A stretch of 64,000 nucleotides of DNA, taken from the NCBI GenBank assembly GCA_030267905.1, contig BRXX01000052.1, forward strand, positions 28,220 to 92,219, in the 5' to 3' direction. This DNA is from Triparma verrucosa (Eukaryota > Sar > Bolidophyceae > Parmales > Triparmaceae). A program made the translations under genes and the position numbers. This document shows, in pieces, positions 23,143 to 32,747 of the stretch. Position 1 is the first letter of the stretch, and each line of letters starts with the position of its first letter. The notes below the pieces were generated by a model. It was not told where the DNA came from, made no database searches, and saw only the letters and a list, made by a program, of their open reading frames with translations.

Positions 23143-23909
23143 GGTAAATTAAGGGAAGGAGACCGTTCTTATTGATGAAACTGTGTTTTTGAGTGTGTAT
23201 GTGTGTGTGCGTGTGAATGTTAGTGGTGCAGCTTGTAGTATACAGCTTAATATATAGCGTTTTTAGTTGCTCTTAGTTATTAATCTAACGGGAGCTCTAT
23301 CGTTGCCTTCATTTAGTGTGTAATATTCAACTTAATAATTAACGTTACGACTATATGATGTAACACAAAGCTTCATTATTATATGATAGCAAGTATCCGT
23401 AATTATGCCATTCATTACGTTCATAAATCTGTCAAAATAAAAGCAAATAAAAGCCCTAATGAAGGCAGCGATCGGTGATGAAAAAGTCCATCGATGCATC
23501 CGACAGATATATTTGCCTCAAATAACGAATATTACACAATCACGCATACATTAACTGCAATATTCTATAGTATTATGTAGAATCGTTAACCAAAATTTAT
23601 CGTATCTTACGTGTAGAAATAATTATGGAGGAAGAAAGGTAAAAGCACACATGATTTCGTCCCAGAGGAGCACATCGACCTGAAACACATTAATTTTACC
23701 ATTGAAATATCTCAAGCCGCAAACCGAGCACCCCATACACTTCTAGACCACTAAAAGTTAACCTTACACCACAAGACCTTACTTTAGTGGCTATTTACGT
23801 ACCGTAGTATACTATATAGGCCACATTTCTACCACCAATCCTTCTGGCCGAAACCCATAAATTAGTAATACTGACAGTAATACTGACTAAGACCAGTCCC
23901 ACGTTCAAC
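23143..23909. other. AT-rich divergent intergenic region
   Basis: About 770 bp upstream of both QCR7 (minus) and the small basic protein (plus). The sequence is AT-rich with a TG-rich stretch near 23190-23210 and no coding potential. TATACTATATAGG near 23810 might be a core-promoter element for the plus-strand gene. Confidence 0.45.
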
Positions 23910-24431
23910 ATGCCGTCATCACTGTCTGCTTACCTCTCGTCAACAATCCCTCAAACCTCATCTTCCAATCAACCCCTACAGCAAGCTGTACAGCAAGCTG
24001 TACATAGTACTGTAATTGCTCCCAATACCGCTCCATCCTCCACTCTAGAATCAGCCCTCTCCTCCATCGACGTCTCAACAACCTCTACCTCCTCATCCGC
24101 CCCCAGCAGCTCCGCAGAGTTCCTAAAATTCAAACAATCCTGCGCCTCCGGTAAACTAACCCTAAACATAACCGACCTCCCCCCTGTACGACGGAACCCT
24201 CCCCCTTCAAACCTCCTAACCCTCCCCTCCGAATCCTCTCTCCGTACCTCCCCCCAATCCTACTCCTTCCTCTCCACCGTTTCTCCGTCAAAGAAACCCG
24301 TCCGAGGTTCAAAGTCATCTAAGAAAAGGAAAAAAATTGAAAAAGGATCAAATTACAATGATAAACGTTCAGCGAAACACGCTAGGGTATTCAAAAAAAA
24401 TAACGAAAGAAAAAAAGCGAATCTCAAGTAA
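23910..24431 (+). CDS. Small Ser-rich protein with basic, nuclear-type C-terminus
   Basis: A 173-codon frame. The first two thirds are Ser/Thr/Pro/Gln-rich and probably disordered, with one less simple segment (EFLKFKQSCASGKLTLNITDLPP). The last about 50 residues are strongly basic (SKSSKKRKKIEKGS, DKRSAKHARVFKKNNERKK), like nucleolar or RNA-binding tails. I do not recognise the family. It converges on the myosin gene with about 50 bp between stops. Confidence 0.6.
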   Translation: MPSSLSAYLSSTIPQTSSSNQPLQQAVQQAVHSTVIAPNTAPSSTLESALSSIDVSTTSTSSSAPSSSAEFLKFKQSCASGKLTLNITDLPPVRRNPPPSNLLTLPSESSLRTSPQSYSFLSTVSPSKKPVRGSKSSKKRKKIEKGSNYNDKRSAKHARVFKKNNERKKANLK

Positions 24432-24483
24432 AATAATCCACACGTTGCATTTAAAAACGTATACCCCTGCACCCTTTGCTCCC

Positions 24484-27400
24484 TTAACTTCCTCCGTTCT
24501 TGGCTTCGTTCTTCGCGCGTCTCTTCTGCATTGCCTTTTGAAGTTCAGTCAGCTGCTCTCCGGCTCCCCCGTCACTTTCTCCTCCCCCTCCCCCCCCCCC
24601 TCCTCCGCCCCCGAACTGTTTCCTCCCAGCGCTACTTCTTCGAATTACTTTCTCGACCCCCCCTCCACCCCCTCCTCCCTCCCCACCATCTTCCCTCTCC
24701 TTCTCCTCCTTCTCCCTTCTCTTCTTCTCCCTCTTAACCCTCAACCTCTCTTGCCTCTCGGCTTCTCTTTCCTCCTCCCTCTCTTCGTTGGCCTTCCTCC
24801 TCGCCTCCTTCTCCGCCCTCCTTCTCTTCTCAACCTTTCTCGCAGCCTTCTTCAACCTGTCCACCCTACTCTTCAGAACGCCCTCGTCGATCCCACCATC
24901 GTGAGGCACAGTCACCAAGTACCTCTTGCTCCCCTTGTCCCATCTCAAAGTCGAATCAAAACTCCCTCCCTCACCAACTCCGCCTACGCCATTACGCGGC
25001 ACGCTACCTTGTACGAAGCAAATCTGTCCTCTCCCTAGAACCCTGGTCATCCCCCCTCCCCCCTTTACCATGCTAAAAAAATTCGAGAACTTAACACTAA
25101 CCTTCCCCTTCGTAATCGCTTTAAGTGTTCCAACGATCTCCGTCTTCCTGTCGGTTAAAAGAAGCAAGTCCTCTCTGATTTCAGAGCTTGATAATCCTAT
25201 GAAATGATCGTGTATTCTTACAGGTTTATAATAACCGTAGTCAGGTATAGGTGTGGTGTAGTTACAGCATTGGGAGATGTAGATACCACCGGTTAACCTG
25301 AAACACAACACATACGATGGGAGAGGTAGTGTAAGTGAGTTAGAATAATGGTTGTGTAAGCGACATTTTTAAGAGGGGGACAGACGATAAGCAAGGGGAA
25401 CGAACGATAAGGAGGACCGGGGGTGGAAGGGGGGGGGAATGGAGGTGGAACGAGCGGAGGGTGAAGACGAGAACAACGGGGGGGNNNNNNNNNNNNNNNN
25501 NNNNNNNNNNNNNNNNGGAGAAGGAAGGGAGTGGAGGTACGGGTGGAGGTGGTACTACGCCTGCGTTGCTCCGTGTATACGTTATTATTATTTTGAGCTG
25601 AAGCGTTACATCGGCTGACGAACTCCGAGACTACGCGCCGGCGCCTGCTCTGGCCGAGACGGTTCGGCCTCAGAAATAATTGTTATTACTTACCTGCAAT
25701 GGTGCCTCCTCGTAAATAGTGAGAACTTCGTCCCTGTGTGCTGGCACGCCTTGACGTCTCTGTCCGGCACCCATTTCGACTTATCCTCCTTCTCCATAAC
25801 TTCCCCTGGCGTAACCTTCAAGCACAAATAATCGTCAGGTAACTTGGACATATACGCGTTCGATATCGAACTCAATTCGATTCGACGCCTTAACATAAGA
25901 GGCGGGAGGGGCGTGCCGTTCTCGTCGCCGTCGGCTGATATGCAGTCGGAGGCCTCTTGGAGTTCGTCGCCGTTGGGAGGGCTCAAAATGTATAGGGCCT
26001 GGGAGGTAAGGGCTATTAAAGTGCTTTCGAGGCTGAGTCGGAGCGAAAAAGCGAAGGAGGGGGGGGAACGAGAGGCGTTGACGAGTTAGAATAAAGCGGA
26101 CGCTGATCCCGTTATCAATTGTACTGCAATATCATGTGGGGGTTCTCGGTCGCTTCTTTCTCCTCACCGTACAAAGCCTGAAGGATCTTCCACGGCGCGT
26201 TTTAGCCAATCGACGTAATCCAGTTTCACCTTGAAACCGCCTTCGCCGCTCAGAGCTCCTTGGTCCTCGTCGCCTTCGTAGTACGTAATGACGTCTAAAA
26301 GAGCTTCTCTAATTTCCGGTTCCTCCACGTAGTCCCCGTCATAAGGTCTGGCGAAGGAACCTCGTCTCCTTCGCTTTCCCGCTTCCTCGTACATCCTCGC
26401 CATCTCGTCGCGGCGCTTTATCAGGTGCCGGCGGGAGGTGTAGCGCTTGTAGACTCGCTGGATCTTCGTCGCCCAGACGCCTATGGCGACGAGACGGAGA
26501 CGCTCGAACTCAAAGTACATCTCCGGGCTCCTGACGAAGATTTTAGTACGACCCAACTGAGCTTCGGCCTTGTTGAGGTCGACGCCGTACTGCCTCTTGA
26601 CGTTGCGGAGGATGCTCTTTGCAGCCTCCTTGTCGGCCATGCCGATTTTCATGGAGGGGCCGGAGGTGTCCGGGCTGAGAAGATTGAACCGCTCGACGAA
26701 CCTGTGGAACTCGGCGCGGTAAGCGAAACCGGCTCGGCGGACCTTGATGTTCTCGAGGAGGCCTGAGAAAAAAAAGACCAAATGGACGTTAGTTTCTACT
26801 TCTATATTATGATATCACGTGGGGGTTCTCAGCCGCTTCGTTCCCTCGGTACTCGCTCCGCTCGTTCACTCACCTAAATATTGAGACTGGTGAATCACCC
26901 TGCTCATTTCGACCCTGCACGGCGCCTTCTGATCGTTGGGTTTGATGCACCTGACGTAGTGAGGGTTGCAGTCCGAGAGCGTCTTTACCAAATCGCCGCA
27001 CTGGTTCCTGATCTTGAACCCGCTCGTCTTCGGCATTCTCTTGTCGTTCAGGTCAACCTCTTCGGGGAAGAGGGTGCTCAGGAGGCTGGCGGAACCGGAG
27101 CTGCCCCCGGTTGCCTGCAGAAGCAGGATCAGCTCCTTGTCCAGGACGCCCTTGTTCGCCTCGCCGAAGCCCTTGACGTCGTAGGTGACATCTCCGGCGT
27201 AGTGCTTGATGATGAATCCAGGTCTTCCAGAACCGATCTTGCGGAAGTGGGCATGCCCCCCGAAGCTGCTCTCCTCGTTAGAATTGTTTAATATAATATG
27301 AAGTGGAAGTTCTCGACCGCAAGCGGCCTCAATCTCGGTCGCTTCGCTCCTCGCAGTGCCTCACCTCTTGCCCAAATTGTCCAAGAAACCTCGATCCAGC

Positions 27401-29215
27401 GCGGTCTCGCCGCGGCTGTGCATCGTCTTGCACGTGTCGTCCAGCACACGGAACAGGCCCGGAGGCTTAGCGCCCTCGACCAACTCGCAGACGATCTTGT
27501 TGTTGAAGAAAGGGATCGGAGTCCAGGCGATGCCTTCCGACTCGTACTCGTCCTGCTCAGCCTTGAGTGTCAGCGAGATGAAAATCTGCTGGAGCTTCTC
27601 GTTGACGTAGTTGATGCAGAGCTGTTCGAATCCGTTGACGTCAAAAATCTCGAACCCGTAAATGTCCAGGACGCCCAAACTCAGCATGTCCTCAGCGCTG
27701 ACCAAGTTCTCCCCGATCTTCTTGGCGATTTTCTTGACGTCGAGGCTGCGACGAGCGAAGCGGGTGATGATTTTGGGTCAGATAATGCAGCCACCTCGTC
27801 GCCTCACTCCTTGTCGTCGTTCGCTCTTCGTTGTCGTCGTTCACTTCTCGTTGTAGTCGCTTTGCTCACCTGACGTTGACACGCTGAACGAGAAGGTCAA
27901 AGAGGCGCTCAAAGAGAGCCTTCCCCATCGCGTCCCTCCTACCAGCGGCCTGAACGGGGTTCTGCGGCACCGAGTACGTCTCGATCTTTCCCCCCGGAGC
28001 CATCGTCTGGAGCTTCCTCGTGGTGAGAGCCTTGCCAATAGCCTTCGCGTCCAAGTCCAGCAATCCACAGAAATTCTCCAAGCTCGACTTGGAACCGGAG
28101 TCGATGCTGCACCCTTCCGCGTCGTCAATTTGTTTCGGCGAAAACTTGACGTTGCCCAGATGAAGGACAGCGGCCACGACGCCAAAGATGGCGTCCCTGC
28201 GCTTGTCTCCGATGCCAACCGACTTCATGGCGTTGTCCGTGATCTCGAATTCTGCACAGAAAATAAAACATGGTTAATTTGTCGTTAAACATACACATAC
28301 GTACATACGTATATAAATGATCCATCATAACTAATTATTCTCTCTTCTCACCTTCCCTGTCGTCAACGTTGTCAACCTCGAAACAACCACTCTGCTTCAA
28401 GTAAAAGTACGACGATGGCTTCTCTAGGAGGAACTTCTGCCTGACGCTCTTGGGGGCCTTCAGCAGCTGGTAGAAGATGTGGAAGTTTCTCTCGCCCTTT
28501 CCCGGCTTTACAACCCTGCTCTTTTCGTGTAAAAAGTTGCTGACCTTGCCTCCCAACGGCCTGCCGAAGCGGTCGAATTTTAGTTCAAAGTACTTTCCGA
28601 ATCTCGACGAGTTGTTGTTCCTGAGCGTCTTGGCGTTACCGAAGGCCTCCAGCACCGGGTTTGAGTCCAAAAATACCTTCTTGACGGCCTCGATCCCGTC
28701 ATTTCCGCCCGTGCCACTAACGCTGGCAATGTAGTTTTGGATTTGCTTGGAGGCCTCGGTCTTTCCGGCCCCACTCTCCCCACTAATGATGACGCACTGG
28801 TTCTCTTCCTCGCTGATCATGGTGCGGAAGGCTGCTTCCCCGGTGGCAAAGATGTGAGGGGCGACGTCGACACGGTTGCGGTGCACGTAACGTCTCATGG
28901 TCTGCTGATCGTAAATCTTCAGCCACTTGTAAGGGTTCATCACAACGAGAACATTGCCAATGTACTGCGCGCATGTTTTTGTAGTTGTTGGTCGTTAGTT
29001 AGTAACATAAAAGGCCAACTCCCAAGCTCCACGCCCGCACTCACACTGTAGATCAGATCTTCTTCGAGCCTGTCCTTTAAGTTCGCGACGATGCCCTTGT
29101 TCGTCAAAGAAGGCAACAGAACCATGTCGGGAACTCCGACTTCCGTGGCTATCGCCTTATACGAATCTGCTCGTTCACGCTGGGCGCGGCGGCGGGATTT
29201 GCTTGGGGACGACAT
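24484..29215 (-). CDS. Class I-like myosin with a FYVE-like module inserted in its TH1 tail
   Basis: Eight exons join in phase: 29045-29215, 28352-28964, 27870-28251, 27365-27745, 26874-27265, 26168-26762, 25694-26032 and 24484-25297, giving 1228 residues. Motor: P-loop GESGAGKTE (about residue 117), switch I NNNSSRFGK, relay LDIYGFEIFDVNGFEQ, HYAGDVTYDV, and CNPHYVRCIKPN. One IQ motif (ATKIQRVYKRY) follows. The tail starts like a TH1 domain (LIALTSQALYIL, RRRIELSSI, LPDDYLCLKV), then W-VPDRD and RRHHCR of a FYVE-type finger, then TH1 strands again (LLLLTDRKTEIVGTLKAI). Several FYVE zinc ligands are replaced. The end is Lys/Glu/Gly-rich. Such a myosin would move membranes or vesicles along actin. 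Several introns are introner-like. An assembly gap lies in the last intron. Confidence 0.9.
25485..25516. other. Assembly gap of 32 N
   Basis: A run of 32 undetermined bases inside the last intron of the myosin gene (25298-25693). It does not touch coding sequence under the splice model given. The surrounding sequence is G-rich on the plus strand. Confidence 1.
26033..26167 (-). mobile_element. Introner-like intron (myosin intron 6)
   Basis: On the gene strand it starts GTGAGGAGAAAGAAGCGACCGAGAACCCCCAC, shown here only as pattern: donor, then GAAGCGACCGAG, then AACCCCCACATGATAT. Near the 3' end it has TTCTAACTCGTC. It shares these blocks with the neighbouring introns 26763-26873 and 27266-27364. 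Confidence 0.65.
26763..26873 (-). mobile_element. Introner-like intron (myosin intron 5)
   Basis: The gene-strand sequence carries GAGCGGAGCGAG just after the donor, then GAAGCGGCTGAGAACC, then CCCACGTGATAT. The last two blocks are nearly identical to those of myosin intron 6, so the two introns are related copies. Confidence 0.65.
27266..27364 (-). mobile_element. Introner-like intron (myosin intron 4)
   Basis: Gene strand: GTGAGGCACTGCGAGG, then AGCGAAGCGACCGAG at the 5' side, and AATTCTAACGAGGAG just before the CAG acceptor. This is the shared family pattern in a 99-bp intron. Confidence 0.65.
27746..27869 (-). mobile_element. Introner-like intron (myosin intron 3)
   Basis: Gene strand begins GTGAGCAAAGCGACTACAACG and ends CCCGCTTCGCTCGTCGCAG. 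The end segment CGCTTCGCTCGTCG is the family 3' block in altered order, and GAACGACGACAA-type direct repeats fill the middle. Confidence 0.5.
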
Positions 29216-29422
29216 TCGATCAGTTGTGTAAAAAAAAAAAGCCTAGGAACTAAGCGGAGATGACAAAACTAGCTCCTGGGCCTGGAATCTTCTGCGAGAT
29301 GCGAGAGGGTGGTGTATTGATTGAATTCCGATCGTGTGCCAGGCTTTTCACAAAAGTTCTCTCCCAGCAGGATCACCCATTATTCCAAGCCCACTATTGC
29401 ACACAGACTCTCTTCACAAAAC

Positions 29423-29869
29423 ATGGAAGCGAAACGCGGACCTATGATGGACTTGGGTGCTCTTCAGGCTGGGGCAAAGGTAAGCAAAACTTCACCTGCT
29501 GGCGCACCCTCATAATAAAACACTTCCAACTCAAATCAAAACTCTGATCTTTAACCCACACCCGCACGAAACATTATCTCACAACCCAACCCCACGCAAC
29601 AGAGTCTGAACAACGTCGACCCCCCCCCGGAGAGCAAGGCCGGCGCCGAGTCCAAGGACGCCGTCCAGGAGAACGAGGAGCTTCAGAAGTACCTCGAGGA
29701 ACTTTACCTTAAACAAAGCGGGGATTTAGATGCCATCTTCTCCGAGCTTAACGAAGATCCCGGGAAGGCAAAGAAATACCCTCCGGAGGACGAGAAGGTC
29801 TTTGCAACAAAGTACAGGCAGGGATTCTACAGCTATATCAAGCACGAAAACGCAGCAGAGGAAAAGTAG
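29423..29869 (+). CDS. Small acidic protein of unknown function
   Basis: Two exons join in phase 0: 29423-29479 and 29603-29869 (donor GTAAGC, acceptor CAACAG), giving 107 residues. The product starts MEAKRGPMMDLGALQAGAK, then a Pro/Glu/Ala linker, and a likely helical core (LQKYLEELYLKQSGDLDAIF). It closes with aromatic and charged residues (KYRQGFYSYIKHENAAEE). There is no membrane segment or signal peptide. The composition, clean splice and codon bias support a real gene. I do not know the family. It lies head-to-head with the myosin gene (start codons about 210 bp apart) and ends 52 bp from the stop of the next gene. Confidence 0.65.
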
Positions 29870-29921
29870 TTAAAGAGAAAAAGTCTTAATTATAGACAAA
29901 ATTTTACATAATTTTACAGAT

Positions 29922-32366
29922 TTACGCTATGATTATTGCATCTGGGTCTACACCCACGTCCTTGTCCCCGACCTTGGCACATTCACTTCTGCAAAAGTCC
30001 ACCGCCAGTGCTTTGAACTTGGCGGGCCTCTCAAAGTACAGCTCCAAGGCCCTGGTGGCGAATGTAACGGTGCTGTTGTTGCCTCCAGTCCTCAAGTCGT
30101 GCCCCGGCTCTGACTTCACGCACGGAAAAACCGGATTATCCTTCAGTTCGTACAGGTTGACGAAACCAGTCACATTCTCGGCAGGCTCCACGTTGCCCTC
30201 CTTCTTCTTTCTCAAGGCCTCAGCCTCCATTCCAGAGTCGTCCACCCCGTAATCGTTCTCGTAGCCCTCGGGGAGTCCCGGAAGGTTGTTGAATTTCTCG
30301 CGAAGGCTTTGAGAGAGCAACCGGGTATCAGGCGTCTTCAATAAATCCTTGACGTACCCCACGAGCATTCTCAAATCCCAGCCCCCGTCCCATAGATTTG
30401 TGACCTGCGGCATCGTGCACGTCCCGTCCAGCATCATGCTGACGTTGATGTGCAGAATCCTGTGCCCGAAGCGAAGGAAGGGCGGAGAAAATGGATAATC
30501 GTCCGGAATAGAGATCAGCAGCTTGAGAAAGTAACCATCGTAGGCTGTGTACCTCGGGCCAGTTATGATGGCCTCCGCGGTCGGGGGCTTCAGGGGCTTT
30601 TTCAGAGTTCTAATCTTAACGCCCTCTATTGGTTTATCCGTCAAGTCCTGAACCTCGTTGCGGAGTTTGATGGCAGGCTTGCTGCCCATGACCGCCTGCG
30701 CCAGTCCGCTGTCTCCCACGTCGATTTCTCCCTTTTCGATCTTTCTCATGAGGGACACAAACTCCGGAAACTCAATCACTCCGCTCTTATCCTGGTCAAT
30801 GGTTTGGATGATTTCGACGACCTTGTCGTGGTCCAACTCGGTCCCCAGAGCTCGGAGCACCGCCCGGAGTTCTTGAGCGTCCACGGTCCCGTCTCCGTTG
30901 TCGTCGAACATTCCGAACTGGGTCTTGAAATCTTCCAGCTTGTTCTTTCCAAACCAGCCCTGCATGTGCTCGGGCAAGGCGTAAGCGTCCGACCTCTTCT
31001 GAACGATCTGAGACTTTGCGTCGAGGTCGTCCATCAAGCTGCAAAACTCTTCAAATTCCAGCATGTGGCTGTGGTCCAAGTCGTACTTGTCAAAGGTCAC
31101 CTTGAGCTTCTCCTCATCGAAGACGATGCTGTGCTCCAGCAAAATATCCCTGACCTCCTCGACACTGAGCTCTCCCGACCCATCCTCATCGTGCCTGGCA
31201 AAGACTGACCACATGATGTGGTGCTGCTTTTCCTCCTCTTCATCGTCGTCCGCCGCTGTGGGGCGCTCGAGGTGGGCCTTGCACGCCGGATTCGTGCAAC
31301 AGCGGGGTAACGGCGCGTCGTCAGTGATGCATATCCTGCCCCCCCAGCTGCGGCGAGACAGCTTGACCCTGTAAAACCACTCGAGAAAGACTCCAAAGTT
31401 GATCCCTCCGCTGCTGTCGACGTCCAGTTTCTTCGCCAAGGCCTTCATCTGCTTAGGATTCATGCTCTCTCCCACGGCGTTGAGCAACTTCGTAAAGTAC
31501 CTAGTCGTCATCTTGCTGGGTCCAAAGTCCAGTTCCTTTTCGTAATCGATGACGTCCCCATCGTCCTCCTCCTCCTCAACCTCCTCAGCCCTCTTGACAC
31601 CCCCGTATAGCCCCGCCATTTTCTCAGCCTCCTGTTTGTCCCAGTCCTGTTGTATCCAATGCGGCACGACCGCCTCATTCCGGTGAGTGATGTCGAAGGC
31701 CTTGCAGGAATCACTGAGGCAACACGGAGGCAACGGCGACTTGACCTGAAAGTCATAAATCGGCATCAACGATATTTCGGTCTGTGCCGTCAGGGCGGTC
31801 TTCTGCGTCAGTTCACTTTCGCTCACGTCGTCATCCTCGTCCGGATCCCCCGGCTCCATCGTCAGCAAACTTCCTTCATCATCCTCGTTGTTTCCGCTGT
31901 CATCATCGTCATCCCAATTTCCCTCTCCTTTGTCTTCAACAAACACGCTCCCCGTCCCCATGGTCGTCACGCTCCTCTCCTCCTCTTCCAGAAGCTCCCT
32001 GAGCTTCTTTTGCCTCTCCTCTCTTTCCTCCTTTCTCTTGACGTACGCACTGTACTCCTCCTTCACATGCCCCTCAAACTGTCTAAATATATTCTCGAGG
32101 GCGTCAAGCTGCCTCCTGTTCAACAGCTTCTTGAAGTGCTGCGGGCAATGAAACGCTCCAGCCGGCTCGCCAGGCTTGTTCGCCTGTACGATCTCCCGCT
32201 CCGCCTTTCTCTTGTCAAACAGGCTCCTAGTTCTTGCGCCCTTGTGGATGTTTGGAAAGCGGTTCAGAGTTTCTCCATATCTTCCGCGGGAGTCGTGAGG
32301 AAGGGGTTTGTCGTCCAGACGATGAAGGAGGGGAAGCGGGAGTGTCGCGTATGACGGACGAGACAT
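29922..32366 (-). CDS. EF-hand / ubiquitin-conjugating (E2-fold) fusion protein
   Basis: A single 814-codon frame. A charged, coiled-coil-like N-terminal third is followed by about five EF-hand-like loops: LDVDSSGG (about residue 315), HDEDGSGELS (391), KYDLDHSH (428), DDNGDGTVD (486) and DQDKSGVIE (522). The last two have full Ca2+-binding patterns. From about residue 565 a UBC fold follows: ITGPRYTAYDG with FxLxIxxPxDYPFSPP, then HIN in place of the classic HPN, and a retained candidate catalytic cysteine in DGTCTMPQV (about 648), then LWDGGWDLRMLVGYV. This suggests a calcium-regulated E2-like enzyme. The HPN Asn is kept although Pro is Ile, so activity is plausible but unproven. Two CxxC-like PxCCxxSC segments in the middle may bind metal. 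Confidence 0.82.
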   Translation of the reverse strand: MSRPSYATLPLPLLHRLDDKPLPHDSRGRYGETLNRFPNIHKGARTRSLFDKRKAEREIVQANKPGEPAGAFHCPQHFKKLLNRRQLDALENIFRQFEGHVKEEYSAYVKRKEEREERQKKLRELLEEEERSVTTMGTGSVFVEDKGEGNWDDDDDSGNNEDDEGSLLTMEPGDPDEDDDVSESELTQKTALTAQTEISLMPIYDFQVKSPLPPCCLSDSCKAFDITHRNEAVVPHWIQQDWDKQEAEKMAGLYGGVKRAEEVEEEEDDGDVIDYEKELDFGPSKMTTRYFTKLLNAVGESMNPKQMKALAKKLDVDSSGGINFGVFLEWFYRVKLSRRSWGGRICITDDAPLPRCCTNPACKAHLERPTAADDDEEEEKQHHIMWSVFARHDEDGSGELSVEEVRDILLEHSIVFDEEKLKVTFDKYDLDHSHMLEFEEFCSLMDDLDAKSQIVQKRSDAYALPEHMQGWFGKNKLEDFKTQFGMFDDNGDGTVDAQELRAVLRALGTELDHDKVVEIIQTIDQDKSGVIEFPEFVSLMRKIEKGEIDVGDSGLAQAVMGSKPAIKLRNEVQDLTDKPIEGVKIRTLKKPLKPPTAEAIITGPRYTAYDGYFLKLLISIPDDYPFSPPFLRFGHRILHINVSMMLDGTCTMPQVTNLWDGGWDLRMLVGYVKDLLKTPDTRLLSQSLREKFNNLPGLPEGYENDYGVDDSGMEAEALRKKKEGNVEPAENVTGFVNLYELKDNPVFPCVKSEPGHDLRTGGNNSTVTFATRALELYFERPAKFKALAVDFCRSECAKVGDKDVGVDPDAIIIA

Positions 32367-32747
32367 GTGTGGTGTTGGAGGGTTTTGAGGAGATGTTTTA
32401 GGCAGCGGGCTGTTGTGATCGGAGGTTGTCAGGGTTACCTTGCGATCAATAAATCACGCCCGACCCGGCGGTAGCACTACTTTTCAAGGCCCCGGATGAA
32501 AGTTTGAAAACGGGCTTGCGGCTGTTTTTCAATAAGGCGCTCTGAGCTTTTTGGTGTTTTGGCAGTCCATATTTTTTTGTCTGTCAACACGTCCACCACG
32601 CGCTAACGCCTGATTTCTTACTACCCCGAGAGGAGAAACATCCACCGAAACCCCCCTGACGACCCTCTCACGCCCATCACTCTGTCCCCAGCCCTCTTCC
32701 CAATTTGAAAACCCCTTGCGAAACAAGGTTCAGGCCTCGACCTTATT
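32367..32747. other. Divergent promoter region
   Basis: About 380 bp between two start codons pointing away from each other (EF-hand/E2 gene on minus, large unknown gene on plus). No ORF or RNA gene was seen. ACCGAAACCCCCC-like and TTTTTTTGT runs are present, but no defined regulatory motif can be claimed. Confidence 0.45.
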
